This document shows, piece by piece, positions 1-12,425 of a DNA stretch of 64,000 nucleotides. Numbering within the stretch: the first letter of the stretch is position 1; each line of letters begins with the position of its first letter. A program made the translations under genes and the position numbers. The stretch comes from Lepisosteus oculatus. Taxonomy: Eukaryota > Chordata > Actinopteri > Semionotiformes > Lepisosteidae. The notes beneath the pieces were generated by a model that ran no database searches, was not told the origin of the DNA, and worked only from the letters and a program-made list of their open reading frames with translations. The stretch covers positions 73,452,284-73,516,283 of the forward strand of contig NC_090698.1 in the NCBI RefSeq assembly GCF_040954835.1. The letters run 5' to 3'.

Positions 1-2115
1 CAATCGAGCCACAGTGAATTAGTGGCCAAATTGTACTTCTATCAGCTTAAAGACTGACAGGAGTTTAATCGATTTGAAGGGAGTGGAGGGAAGTGTTTTA
101 GGTCAGCTAGAAAATTTTAAGGGCAAGAGAAATTTATAGCGTTTGTAATTCAATGCTGCGGTGATGAAACCACATCTTCTTTATTTTCTGTTTTGGAACA
201 AGTACAGGTTAAAACCCCACTGCAAGGTAAAAAGAAAGAAGACAAATCACAGCATTTTGGCTGGGTGCATTCCCGAGGAATTCTCCACAGCTTAAACACA
301 AGAGTTTGTCCTTCTCTCTGCTTCTCAGTAGAAGAGGAATTAACCTCTGTTTGTTCCTGTACAGCTCCCATACTGACGCAGTTCTCCACTCAAACCTCTT
401 ATTGGTGAAATGCATTTACTGTATATGGCTTTCAGTCTAAAACTAAAAATAGTTTAAAAGCATGATGTAAGTCTCTTCCATCTTTTAGTGCAAGAGTTCG
501 GTCTTACATTTCTCCATTTGACTTCATAGCTGTAGAGGTCTTTAATGCGATGATGTTAGATGAAAAGCTTTGCATCCATCACTAGTATAATCTCAAAATT
601 GGGAGGATATCAGTAACATCATTATATATACTTCACTCAGAGCAGAGGTACAGTATGGCTTTCAGCATACATTTTGACTGAGTGTTGCGGTACCTGAACA
701 TCGATTTGTGTGTATGGTGTGTTAGTGTGGTCCCTGCCTGCTCACATCTGTGTGTGCTCCTGTCTTTTCCAGTGGGAATGTACATGTTTTAAGAAGTCAG
801 AGCCTCCTCAGCCTCTCTCATCAGCAGCTCTGTGATTAAACCTCCTCAGCTGGGAGCCCTTAGTATGAGGTGTGAGCACACTTCACTGAGCTGTCAATCT
901 CTCACTGAGCTGCTTTTGCAGGCTGTGAGAGCAAACATGCGCTTCTTTAGATCGCTGTGCTGGGGAACGTCTCCCCCCACCCCACACACACACAAGAAGC
1001 ATGCCTTTCTAAATAAGAACAGATGGAAAATCGAACCCTGGCTTCTCTGTTTATCAAACAGCAGCTCCGTCACCCCTCCAGCAAACATGTTGCAAATTGG
1101 TGACAAGCGAGAGCCCCTGAGTGTGCTGTGAGCAGGGAGAGCAGTTGTTCATTTTTATTACCTGTGTCAGAAGGAGCACTCGGCCTAATGTTGCACTGTA
1201 CACTTTCCTTACCTAATGGAAAGTGGCCATTTAAATGATGACAGAAGTCTTTGGTGCCTTACAGGAGGCAACACATTTCACCACATATTTCCCTAGTCCA
1301 TTTACAACTAGAAAAATAACCTATTAAAGACCAAATAAGTCTGAGTAGTCTTCCTCAAACCGTACAGGACATCAGAAAAGGGGTCTGAAAGTCTTTTTTA
1401 CAGGACATCAACGAATAGTCTTTTCATTTTGCATTGCGCGTCACATATACGCATGCTTGGGATTTGACAGAATCCATTTTTTTATTCAGATATAACGCAA
1501 GTAAAATCTTTCATTCCCAAAACTCAATAAAATCAAGCTTTTCCCCGGTGAACCTCTGCAATTTTAGTTAAGGCTTTCTCCGGCATTGCAAGAGCATTTT
1601 AACAGCTAGTGCGCAGCTAAGAGAATGTTAAATAAAGCCCAAGGGTGTGAGCGCACGGCGTCAGTCTGCGCTGGGTCTGGACCTCCTTGGTGATGGTCTT
1701 CACCGTAGCCGGTGCCCGCGGCGCAGAAGCGGCCCAGGCTGCTACAATAACGGGGTCTCGTGGCCCACTGGCACAGTGTCTGCACCTCCACGCATTTCTC
1801 CCCCCCCAGGCCTCCACCCACGAACGTAGCTGATATTTCATCTCCTATGGGGGTTCCACTAGGCATCCGTGATCATCCAATTCCCTTCTCTAGCAAGAGT
1901 AACTCCTCTCTTTCCCGGTCGCTGCAGTGTCCACCTCCGTCTCAAGCAGACCAGGCTTCAACTGGCCTTCCATCGTCTGCATCATACGTGCCACTCATTC
2001 ATTTCATCCTCCATCAGTGTTCCCTAAAAAACCCGGTATACTTCCAAATCCACTTGATAAAACAGAATTCAAGCTTGCGCCATTCACACTTCTCACTCTG
2101 AGCTACTGCAGACAT
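1..2115. other. Intergenic, no gene or repeat recognised
   Basis: AT-moderate unique sequence. A short GC-rich patch at 1640-1840 carries overlapping open frames (up to 86 codons, minus strand) whose translations match nothing I recognise. It might be an old processed-pseudogene fragment. Confidence 0.5.
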
Positions 2116-2118
2116 GCT

Positions 2119-2606
2119 CTGATCGGCTCCTACAAAGGGAATCTGCCTCGGTATTCTGGGGGCTGTGACAGCTACCACCATGTGCCAGGACTGTCATTTG
2201 CTCAGCCAGGCGAGCTAATGATGCCAAAGTGTTCAGTAGGCTATCCCTATTTATTCATCGGCTCCTTTCGTCACTATTAGAACTTGACCAAACTACTGAA
2301 ATGGCGTTATTTAAAAATAGAAGTCAGGAAGGAGAGCAAATTCTAATCTCCCACTTCCCCTCGCCTACATGCAGTGTAAATACTCGCTGGCTGCCCACAG
2401 CTCCGAGTGCATCTTTTCTAACCCCCCTCCCTGCACTCTTGCAGCTGCCTCCCTGGCTCATTCCTCGTACGTCAGGGGTTGCTGTGGCAGCTCTGACCTT
2501 CAGCCAGGACGCTCATTCCTCAGCCAGGCAAGTTAACACCAAAGTATTAAGTAGGCTAGCGCTTTATATTCGTTGGCACGTTTTGTCATAATCAGAATGT
2601 TAAGTG
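2119..2606. repeat. Diverged duplication, units about 315-319 bp apart
   Basis: GGCTGTGACAGCTACC / TTGCTGTGGCAGCTCTGACC, TCAGCCAGGCGAGCTAA / TCAGCCAGGCAAGTTAA, GATGCCAAAGTGTTCAGTAGG / ACACCAAAGTATTAAGTAGG and CGTCACTATTAGAACTTG / TGTCATAATCAGAATGTT appear in the same order at 2162-2285 and 2480-2600. It is an old local duplication or two units of one unidentified element. Confidence 0.6.
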
Positions 2607-3671
2607 CTGGGAGATTATTTGAATTTTCAGCCTTGCATTCTTCAGCTTCAGCTTTCCTACATTTAACCATGCGGAAGCATTGTCTAATGTGAAAATGAGC
2701 CTTGCTTGCTACTAGATTCCAGTCAGGGTCCTACTGTACAGAGACCCATAGAGCAGGCTGCAGTGCATGGACCCTGGACTCAAGTGAGGTTTATTACCAC
2801 AGTTTCCCTGAAGAACTAGGTTTTATAGAGTTCAGTTAGACCTTCACCCTTTTAACACCTGGCTAGCTCTTCATCTCAGAGCCAAACAGAGTTATTCAAG
2901 TTGGCTGTTACATCCTACGTGACTGCCAGTTACTTACTGTATATAGAAGCCTATTCATCAGGCAATTTACTTTTACTCTTTTTTCTGCATTTGTGAATAA
3001 AGGTTATCGTCTGCCCTAGCTAAACATAACCATTTTATAGTATCAAAAGTGTTTGCGTATTGTATGATAATGAAAAAAAGTCTTTATAGTGTACAATACT
3101 GTATAAGGGAGGCATGCAAGCTAAATTGGTAAAGTTTACTTGAGAGAGTCACAGAAATGCCATTCTAAAAATATAGGCATGAATGAGCTAGCTCTCTGTA
3201 CACAGCAGCATTAAAAATTGATCCTAGTAATACCGGAGTGAGAAGCCAAATGTCTGATTAAAAAGAAAAACCTTTAATCTTCTGTTAAAAGTGTCTACTG
3301 ACTTGGCATCACTTAGACTGCACTGTTCTCCGCTGTGGGAGACGTCTCAAACAGCCCAGTCATGAGAGAGAAATACTAACAAGTTATTATTTGGTGCGCT
3401 TCGATCTGAACCTTCCTGCAACGGTACAATACAGCCAGCATTGAAGAAACAGAACTTCGGCCATCAGCGACAGTATGGTGGTGAAGGCAGTCCTGCGGAG
3501 GGCAGTGATACAGACTAGGCAGGATTCCAGTCTGGAGCTCCACAGTCAGAGGGTTTAACACCCTTGAGGTTACAGAGGTGTGCTGTTCATCAGAGAGAGA
3601 GAGGGAGGGCAGGGAGGGCACAGCTTCCCAGAGCTCACCACATAGTACAAAGACAGGGAGATCTGGGGTGC

Positions 3672-3684
3672 CCCCCCCCCCCAT
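3672..3684. repeat. C13 homopolymer
   Basis: Thirteen or so consecutive C within a GA-rich stretch (3590-3720). Prone to sequencing length error. Confidence 0.85.
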
Positions 3685-3804
3685 ATACAGCGGGGGAAGC
3701 GAAGCTGCCAGAGAGCAAGGTCAAGAGTCAACGGGACAGTCCAAACTCCAGAGTTGGGGAGGGGGAGAGAGTGGAAAGCTACAGTATTTTCAGGTCAACC
3801 CTGT

Positions 3805-3835
3805 GTTCTTAAATGCAGCACCTGCATTTAAGAAC
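3805..3835. other. Perfect 14-bp inverted repeat with 3-nt loop
   Basis: GTTCTTAAATGCAG (3805-3818), CAC loop, CTGCATTTAAGAAC (3822-3835). Every base of the 14-bp stem pairs. Confidence 0.9.
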
Positions 3836-5049
3836 TGATGTCCAGACGTTAATTCAGTACGGCCTCATTTGTGTTAGTGCACCCTGGTGGGACGAGGAGG
3901 AAGACTTCTGGAAACAGCCCGCACAGGAAAACGAGACTTTAAATCTTCGGTTGAAACAGTGACCTTATTAATATAGGTTCTGCGGTTAGACCATCTCTTC
4001 TAATGTTCTAGCTAGGGTTTGTCAGTCAGAAATGTAGAAACTACATAAGCAGAAGCCGGCCTACTTCTTATTTTCCATGCGGGCGTTACATAAAAATTTT
4101 GGCCACATCGTTCATTCTTTATCTTCCAAAATATTTTGTGCTAATCTTTACTTACAATCATGTGAGCGATGGCTAATTCTGGACAAAACCGGTACCAAAA
4201 TGAGTGTATTATTTTTTTTCCGTAAGGTCTGTCGGTGAAATTAAGAAACAAAACTGGGGTTTGTTGATGTTTTTGTTCTCTTCAAAATGACACCTCTGAC
4301 CCCTTACTGGTTACCAGTGGCCCGCGACCCGGTCCCGCCCAGAAAGGAGCTTTGGGGTACTTCAGAAAGTTTACTTGTGGCGGTGTACTGTGGTGAAAGA
4401 CAGCGTGGTAAAACCGTGAAAAAAACGCGCAACGCGCAGATCTATAATGGTCAATTTGGGGGAGGGGGGTGATGTCTGCAGGGCTAAAAGTCAAGGAGGA
4501 GGGCGAGAGGCGAGAGAGCGCCCTGGCGCTTCTTGGTAACTCTTTAAAGGGCTGCGCAGCTGCTGGTGTGTGTTTGTGCTGGCATTGCAGAGAAGTGTCG
4601 TGGGAATAAGGAATCTGATTTCAGAGAAACTGGAGCTGGCTTCAAAGAAGACAGCAACTATCCCCGACTGATAGAACTTCTACCGAAAGAAAACAGCAAT
4701 GAAATAAAAAAAAACGCACTACAGCACTTTCTCCTTTAGCTACGGTACAATCCTTTTTTGTTCCAGAATGGTCCAAATAAAAACGGTGCCCACCCGTGAT
4801 CCCCTCACGTGTCAGTGAGGAGTTTACCGACATTGATTTCCGTGCGGATTTGTTCAAATCCCGCCACTCCTTATTGATCCAATTAAACTTTTACATGTTA
4901 GGCTGTTTGTGATGGCTCCCGCCAACCCTGATTGTTCTGGGTTTTTTTTTTTCATTTTAAACGGGTCTCTGAAGAGCCCCAAAATAAATAATTTAACCAA
5001 AATTATATGTTAGAAAAATATATAAAAAAACCGATCCGTGTTTCTGCTC

Positions 5050-5480
5050 CACTTTCAGAAGCGAAACATTCGCTGGAGTTCATTAAGCAGTCTGTTTTCA
5101 GCAAGCGAGCCTGCTGAATTATTTACGCAGAGAATCCCACTTAATTGGTATCAAGTTTTTAAAATGGGGTCAAATGTTGTGGTGCAGTTTCATGTGGCTT
5201 TTCTTTACCCTTACTTTTAAATATTACATCTGATATATTGCTCAGTCAACCTTTATTGATTGCGTTTGAAGTCTCCCACAGCAGTAAGTGATGAGCAAGG
5301 CTACAAAGTGTAAACGAAGCAAGCTCACTTTATCACCTGTCTGCTCAGTGACACCAATATTGGGACAACACGCTAATGGAAATATGTAAAGCCTGGATTG
5401 AATTTAACCACAGCCTCCAGCATTCAATGATCTGTCATTCGATTTAAGCCTCTTAATAAAGCCAATTAGAATTATACCAA
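5050..5480. promoter_or_regulatory. Candidate regulatory block
   Basis: Repeat-free stretch with GAATTATTTACGC, CACTTAATTGG, CTAATGGAAATATG and CCAATTAGAATTATACC. The motif density resembles developmental non-coding elements, but no test is possible from one sequence. Confidence 0.2.
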
Positions 5481-5655
5481 ATGCATAAGAGAAGGTAACC
5501 CCATCATGTCTGGACTGCTTATGAAGACCTTTCCTTCAACACTGAAAGCTTTTTGACATGTTGTACTTGACATTTCCTTAGGATCAGGAATTTCACGAAG
5601 GAAACAGTTCTGGTTGATATTTCCTGAAAGTCTCATCACATTAGTATGTAGTTTA

Positions 5656-5870
5656 ACCCAGGAGTCTCAGCCCTGGTCCTGGAGAGCCACGATCTTGTTA
5701 TTCTTATATGTCACCTCTTTGTAAAGATCAGCAACACCTGTGAGCTATTGATGAATCAAGCCAGCAAGCTGGTGAACTAAGAGAACTCTGGTCCTTGAAA
5801 ACTTTTCGTCCTGAACAGTCTATAAATTACTTAACTTAACAAATCTCCTGTTTAATTGATCAGAATGGAA
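5656..5870 (+). repeat. Interspersed repeat, GGAGTCTCAGCCCTGGTCC type
   Basis: Opens with CCAGGAGTCTCAGCCCTGGT, CCTGGAGAGCCACGATCTTG and continues through Ala/Thr-rich non-coding sequence to about 5870. It shares its opening with the 17.2 kb element. The pattern is a common fish repeat of uncertain class. Confidence 0.5.
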
Positions 5871-6517
5871 TCACTCCATATCTGGTGACCAACAAATCCT
5901 ACTGGACAGGGGCTCTTCATCTACCGTTGCAAAAAAAAACAAAAAGGAGCAACTTGCCTTTCTTAAATGGATAATAGAGGGAATATAAAGGTTTACTTCT
6001 CAACAATGGTTTCTGAAAACGTAAAGCCATTCGAAAAGTTTTACACATTACTTCCTTTGCCTTGTTACAGTCAGTACCCGTGTCCGTTTCACAGTCCTAA
6101 AAAGCTGTGGCCCAGCTGGCTTCACTGTGCAACCAAGACCAGTCCATTGAAAGAAAGAAGAGCAGTGATGGGGAATAAAAAAAAACATGAAACCAAGAGA
6201 GAAATATATTCTGGTGCTAAAGAAGTCCCTGAATTATAGTTCCAGTACTGCAAGAGGAAAAGACCAAGAAAGAAAGAACTAAAGAGCAAACAGAATATGA
6301 GTGTGTTATTAACAAGAGAGGAAAATTATTTTATTGCTCCTTTCTGTGACTTTGGGAGAAACTAATACCATGACCACAGTCCTAGGTGAATCATTGAAGC
6401 TGCAGTGTTACATAGACAAAGAGCACCTAAAAAAGACCAAGTACCTGGACCTGACAGTGTCCGTCCAGTTCTGCTTATAGAAGGAAAGGATCAAAAAGTA
6501 TTAATAGATTGCATCTA

Positions 6518-6812
6518 CTGTTTATAGAGCATTTCATCCCAAATGATCCCAATGTGGTTCACAATAATGGGGACACCCACTTTCATCCCCCACACACAGA
6601 GGCCATTCTGCACCAGCAGCCCCTCCTGGGAGACACACAGAGGCCATTCTGCACCAGCAGCCCCACCTGGGAGACACACAGAGGCCATTCTGCACCAGCA
6701 GCCCCACCTGGGAGACACACAGCGGCCATTCTGCACCAGCAGCCCCACCTGGGAGACACACGGCAGCCCACTAGCACTAGCTGTCCCAGCAGAACAGAGA
6801 AACTGCTGTACC
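6518..6812 (-). repeat. SINE 3' region with internal 41-bp minisatellite
   Basis: The left flank TTTATAGAGCATTTCATCCC, AAATGATCCCAATG and GGACACCCACTTTCATCCC resembles the reverse complement of the 3' end of a fish 5S-type SINE. The right flank CACGGCAGCCCACTAGCACT continues it. Between them the central segment is amplified (see next entry). The family assignment is from memory of consensus sequences. Confidence 0.5.
6593..6765. repeat. 41-bp minisatellite, about four copies
   Basis: GGCCATTCTGCACCAGCAGC recurs at 6601, 6642, 6683 and 6724, exactly 41 bases apart, followed each time by CCC(A/T)CCTGGGAGACACAC. Units 2 and 3 are identical, and the others differ by one or two bases. The several overlapping open frames here only reflect that 41 is not a multiple of three. 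Confidence 0.9.
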
Positions 6813-6835
6813 AGGTGAATTGAAAACGAAATTCA

Positions 6836-9800
6836 TGGAGCTCAGCATGACATTCTCAGACTGCTCGCAATGATTTCAACAGGATTATATGAAAAAATGT
6901 TTGAGAAATAGAATATCTATCCTAAAAAAGAAGAGGAAGATTGATCCAGATAATTACCAACCAGTTCTGTAGTATAAAAATATACTTTGAGCTAAGTTCA
7001 AAGTATATTGCTCAAAGTATGGAGGACAGTATATGGAGATACAGATGAGACCTATGACTAACAAAAGCTGTATATAGTGTTCTGAAAGCGCCACCAATAA
7101 GAGAGTAGCACCTAGGGAAACTGACTGGGAAAAAGACGATGTGCTAGAGAGACATCGTACAGCCTCATCCCTACTGTACAACCCACCCTTCTGGCAACAG
7201 AAACAAAAGATTTCCAAAAATTTAGCTTTTAATTTCTGACATATTGAAATGAAAAGCACCAGACTCCATAAATGTTAAAAACAATAAACAAACCAGAAGT
7301 CAGGAATGGAGAATCTTGTCTAACAACCCTTTTGTGAAGCAACTGATACAATTAATAGCACAAAAAGGCATTTGACATTGAGTAATTAGATTTCTGGAAA
7401 GCTTCATGTGAAGTGAAAGATGAAGTTCCATGTATAATTCTCTGCACGAAATCTGCAAAATATGAACTTACCACATGTATTTGGGTCAGTGAATTGGTCA
7501 ATGTACAGAAAACAGAGGGCAGGGCCATTAAACGGGATGAGGGAAGAGCACTCCTGCAATGTGTTACTGTGCTCAACACTGTTCCTGCTTTATATCAGTG
7601 ACCCGAGACCTTGGTGCAGTTAGTAAGCTTGGTGGAGCTGCAGACATGCCAACCACAGCACCAGGAAACGAGAAGGATCAGTTAGGAAAGGGCAGATGCA
7701 GTGCGCAGCTAACAAGATGCCATGGAGCTCTTTTTTCTGCTTGCCCTCCTCCACATCTGCAGCCCGTGTCACCTGCCTGCACCACACAGACGACACCTAG
7801 GTTTGACAGGTTTGTCCTCAGGGGGAAGGGGGCCCAGTCACTGGTGTTGGGCCTGATGTTCTGCTTCGCCAACCTCAAGTGTCTCAGGATCCTTCCAAAA
7901 TGCACCAGTCAGAGCTCTTATGGGCCTGCCTCAGGAAGCTCGAGTCAAAACGCCTGTAGAAATTCTCATTTCGGTTTCATTCTGAAGGTGAGTTATTTCC
8001 CCCTTGGCTAGCAGTTTGATCCAGCTGCTCAGCGTGACTCGGTTTGAAAAAGTTTTTTTTTTTTCATGAAAGACTTTTCTTCACCCTGTGGCACAATGTC
8101 TGCTGGTTTGATCTCTGCTGCACAAGTGGGAGGCTGTGCCAAGTTCCACATTCAAGAGCAGGTGGCATGAGCTCCTCCATGCTGTAACAATTCCATGCAA
8201 CAAATAACATACTCGCTCCTTGTCCAATATGTGATGAGGCTCCGAGTATACATTTAAACCTAAGGCACTTTCTAAGTAAACACTCTCACATGTTAGAGTA
8301 TTAGAGTACCAATGTAGTGCAAATGTGGTGTCAAAAGTACTTATACTGCTTTGAGAACTGAATGAATGAAAACATGCATTCCATGATGGCACAATTATAC
8401 AGAATAACTGACAGTGTCTGTCAAAAACAGGAATTTAATTGAGCACATTGCTGGTTTAGTTTAAGAGGCTGATCCCTAGCAAACATTTAGTGGTCTAGAT
8501 TCATGCCAGCTGGAGGCAAGAACAAAAACAGACTAACTCCTTTGTCGGAGAACACGTTTCTACTACTTCTTAAATTGACAGCTGTATTGATCCAAGGTAT
8601 CTCTGTGCCAGTCAGGAAAAGGTTATCAAGCAGAAAGCAAGGGTATTGATATTGGCAGAAATGATCTCTCAGTTCAACAGTTTTCTGGCCAACTGGTTAG
8701 AGTTGCATGTGGAAAAATGCAGGTTTAATGAACTGATTAACTAGTGAACTGACGTGTGTCCACAGAATGGATCACAGTCTGTTGTTTTGGGTACTTCCCG
8801 GCAGCCTCCTCTAAGAGATCAGAGAGTTGCTGACCTCTCATGTGGGGAATACCTCTAAATGTAAGGCAGGCTTCACCAATCCTGGATGGATTATTATCTT
8901 TTTTGTTTCTTCCAATTAAAGTTGAAATCCCCTTTGGATGTTACAAAGCCTTCTTGAACAAGGACATCATTTTACCTCAGAAACAGCATGTGAGGTCTTC
9001 AGGACTCATTAGGGCACATACAGTATTAATACACGACCAAGGCTGAACCAAATGTTGCCAGAAACAGGTGGGCAACAGGAGATAGAGGGGGGGCAGAGAG
9101 GAGGGGTAAAGGGATCTGTGAGTCTAGACCCCCCCCCCCAAACCCCAGCACTAGCAACAAGAGATACAAGATACAAGAGGGTGCCCAGAATATCACCTTC
9201 CATGGAGGTCCATGCTGTCAAAGCACTCACTCTGGCCAGGAAACCTGCTCAAATTAATTACTGCCAGTGTTTTTCTACGAGGGGTTCCAAAAGCTACTTC
9301 TCAGTGGCACCATTCTTCAGCACAGTGCCATCTGGAGCTCCTCCCAGCAACATGTAAGAAGAGTATTCTTCGATAAATATGTTCGTTAAGACGTTAAATA
9401 TGTCTTCTGAAGAAAACATTGTGAGCTTCTGCAGCAGTCATGACCTACAAATAACTTCAAGTAATATTCTGACGTTGCGTAAATCTCTATAAACCTCTTG
9501 TCTGGTGCATTTCCTAGCAGCAAAGCCTGTTTGCTTTAATGGGTTATGAAACTGTAAGGGATTACCAGAGCTTTCTGAGGTCAGAAATCTAAATTGTTTG
9601 GTCTTTGGAGCAGACAGAACTGTGTCAGTTTCAGCCATTCTTGGCTACACTGCTCCCAGATGTAGTGAAAGTGCAATCGATGATCCCGCTTCTCCTTGAT
9701 GCTCCACAGCGCTCGCTGGGCTCCTAATGAGGCCAGGTGGATAGGGCCCAGGTAAACCCCCACCAGCCCAGCAGCACGCTGGCAGCTGCCGGCCTGCCCC

Positions 9801-10225
9801 TCTGAGGGACGTGAGGACTTAGCCCAGTGGTCAGATCCAAGGACATTCATCCATTCTCCTTCCTCCTCTTTGTCTCAGGCTGTGCTTGTCGTTGCCGACA
9901 AACAGTTCGAGGAAAATGTGTTGAAACTGCACAAAAAAACTTTCTGTCACAGAAAACATAAAGGCTCCCTCCAATTTGCTAAGGTGCAGGGATTTTGCAG
10001 CATAAAAAAGGAAAGCTTTTCTACACAAACCATCTCCCCCAGCTAGACTGCTATTTAATTAACGTTCACGTGTTAGTCCAGTGGTGCATCTTCCCCGGGT
10101 TCAAAACCTCATTCACGTTAAACTCTATGTAGTTGGTCTATTCATTTCTAGATTGTAAGATATATTGAAAATTTCTGACATGTTTGTTAACCTTGTGCAG
10201 GTATGATGTATGTTTGTGAATGGGT
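6836..10225. other. Intergenic, no gene recognised
   Basis: Holds the 12-bp inverted repeat at 6.98 kb and a 150-codon open frame (7559-8011) without domain, bias or splice context. A G/C homopolymer patch lies at 9.08-9.14 kb. Confidence 0.5.
6979..7009. other. Perfect 12-bp inverted repeat with 7-nt loop
   Basis: AATATACTTTGA (6979-6990) and TCAAAGTATATT (6998-7009) are exact reverse complements. A partial third copy (CTCAAAGTATGG) follows at 7011. Confidence 0.9.
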
Positions 10226-10227
10226 TC

Positions 10228-10455
10228 CTGTTGTGGTTGGCTCAGTGGTGCAGTGGTTAACATCCCTGCTTCGCGGGGGGCTGGGTTCTGTTCCTGGGGT
10301 GCTATCTGTCTGGAGTTTGTTTGATCTCCTTGTGTTCATGTGGGTTTCCTCCCACAGTCCAAAGACATGCTGGTAGATGAGTTGTCTTCTGAGAAAATTG
10401 GACAGTGTTTGTGCCTGTGTCTGTCCTGTAATGTCCCATCCAGGGTGTAGGTCTT
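10228..10455 (+). repeat. tRNA-derived SINE
   Basis: Head region GGCTCAGTGGTGCAGTGGTTA with a degenerate B box (GGTTCTGTTCC), then CTGTCTGGAGTTTG, GTGGGTTTCCTCCCACAGTC, CAAAGACATGCTGGTAG and CCCATCCAGGGTGTAGG. This is the typical body of the abundant fish tRNA SINE. It is 3'-truncated. Confidence 0.75.
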
Positions 10456-11855
10456 GCGTACTGTATATTTACATTAACATTGATTTGGAAGTAGTGGAAA
10501 TGCTATTAATAAAATATTAAATATATGCGGCAATATTATTTATTTGAATAAGGGGAATGAAGCTTGCATATTGTGACACTTTTCCCTCCTGGTGTTTTCA
10601 TTTGATTGATTTTTAGTGGCTTTCCATTTAACTTTGTTTACATGGAATGGTTATATAGATTCCATACATATGTAATTGTGACTGCTTTGGTTATTCATCT
10701 AAAATCTGTATATGGTCCTTTAGTGCTAAATGATACAATTCTGAAAATATATTTCTTCATTTAATTCACCTAATAACTATTATATTGGCCATAATTATAT
10801 GCAGACACAGATGTCGATTTTAAAAAAACATAAGTCACATTATATATAAAGAGAATAAATAGAAATATGTTCTGCTATTAGGCATGTGTTCAAGCCAGAC
10901 ATGCTTATTAGAACCATTAAATTCTTCTGAATTACATTCTGTACAAGACTATTGAAGAAGGAAAAAGAAAAGACAATGAAGACAATGTTAAATGTTGTAG
11001 CACAAGCAGACATCTCTGACATGTACTTTTCTCATATTTAATAAACCAATCGTTCCTAACCCTGCCCAGCTGCCCAGCTGCCCGGCTGCAGGCTGGTTTA
11101 TGGGAAAAAGACCCCCTCTGTCTGTCTGGTTGGTGGAAACAGTGAGTGGGAGACAGCAATCAAGCCTGAAACACAGACACTGGAACATTAATTCTTCTAG
11201 TATTCAACTTTGTAGCTGATCCTACGATTCCAGTTGCGCTGCGGTGAACTTCGGGATGCAAGGAAGCACGCGAAGGTTTTGATTAATTCCCAGTCTCCTC
11301 AACCTTACACCGTGCCCGGGAATGCTCCATTTGATGGCATGGATAAAACAGACCTTCACAGAAAGAATCGTTCAGATGGTACAACAGTTCAAGATGCAAG
11401 TGCTCTGCCTGCAAAGGAAAAACAAGGAAATAGCTACTCATCAATCAAACTACAAGACAGAGATGGCAGAGTCATTATTCCTTGGGGAAGCAGGTTCAGA
11501 AATAGGCAAGCCTTCAACTGTCTGCATCCACCTTTGAGTCCAGACGGCTTGTCTTGTTTGTACAGCGGAGATGCAAATTTCTCCAGCACATTGTCTGTTC
11601 TGCCAAGGGGCCCCAGATCTTCATGCTAACCTCATGGACGGGTCAGCACAGTGATCCTCACAGCAAAGTGTAGACTACGACAATCAGGTTCGGTTCACAG
11701 ACACATACAGAACCTTCCAGGTGTGTGGCATTTTTTTAAAGAGAAAATTTGTCACAGGAAATCTTGGAAATGTGAATATTGATTAGCTCTCAAAAGGTAG
11801 GCCTTGTCAAACTTCCATAAATGCTAATTTTACTGGGAAAAGTAACGCTCAGTCC

Positions 11856-11888
<33 letters not shown>

Positions 11889-12230
11889 TACAATAAAACA
11901 AACAAATGTGATTGCTTTATGCAAATTTATATATTAAAATAAATGACTAAATTAAATACCGAATTACAAGCTGCAGCCTAATTTTTAGACAGGATTTGAA
12001 AGTGATAACTGATCTGCAAGATTTGATTTGTGTCCAACTGTCCCTGAGTGTGAGAGAGTTTGCAAACCCAAAGCAGAATTATGGGTTAACTCTGCAGCTC
12101 CTACAGGCACTGCCATGGTGATGTTTAATTACCGGGCAGTTATTTTACTCTGTTTAATGTTTCATCTGAAGGGTGACATCAAGCCACAAGGTGGTAAGAC
12201 GGCAAACAAAATCTCTTCATATTCCCGCCC
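10456..12230. other. Intergenic, no gene recognised
   Basis: AT-rich, with the (AAT)n tract at 11.86 kb. A 131-codon open frame (11234-11629) has no recognisable features. Confidence 0.5.
11857..11888. repeat. (AAT)n microsatellite
   Basis: About ten AAT units ending in ATATAC. Confidence 0.95.
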
Positions 12231-12234
12231 TGTA

Positions 12235-12425
12235 GCCTGATTCAGGTTGATCTCAGAAGCTACAGGAAGCTGGGTCTGGCCCGTACGGAGATGGGCTCAC
12301 AGGGTGAGGCTTTGGTTGTAAGAGGAGTGGGTGACCAGTAGGAGGTGCTGTTCCCTCCGGACCACCATTTCTGAAGCAGTTCTCCAGTAATACTGGGAGC
12401 ACTGGGCTGGCGGGAGGCAATGAAA
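12235..12425 (+). repeat. 5S-rRNA-derived SINE fragment
   Basis: TGATCTCAGAAGCTA, GGGTCTGGCCCGTACGGAG and ATGGGCTCACAGGG resemble the 3' half of 5S rRNA (internal promoter region) with substitutions. It is followed by a GTGACCAGTAGGAGGTGCTG body also present at 19.37 kb. Not a 5S gene: the 5' half is missing and the homology is too broken. Confidence 0.6.

Larger units (their letters stand above)
2610..5040. other. Intergenic, no gene recognised
   Basis: Unique sequence with a GA-rich patch and C13 tract near 3.6 kb, the 14-bp inverted repeat at 3.8 kb, and poly-T or poly-A runs. No open frame exceeds about 100 codons. Confidence 0.5.

Noticed and set aside
6593-6765. Regularly spaced repeats that could suggest a CRISPR array
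   Set aside because: Units are contiguous with no unique spacers, and the DNA is vertebrate.
6509-6823. Several overlapping sense and antisense frames with repeated peptide units
   Set aside because: They are all readings of the 41-bp minisatellite in different phases.
7559-8011. 150-codon plus-strand frame
   Set aside because: No recognisable domain, no neighbouring exon signals and composition like the surrounding desert.
11234-11629. 131-codon plus-strand frame
   Set aside because: No similarity, signal peptide or splice context; length is within chance for 64 kb.
12235-12320. 5S rRNA gene
   Set aside because: Only the 3' half is recognisable, with many changes and a SINE body attached.
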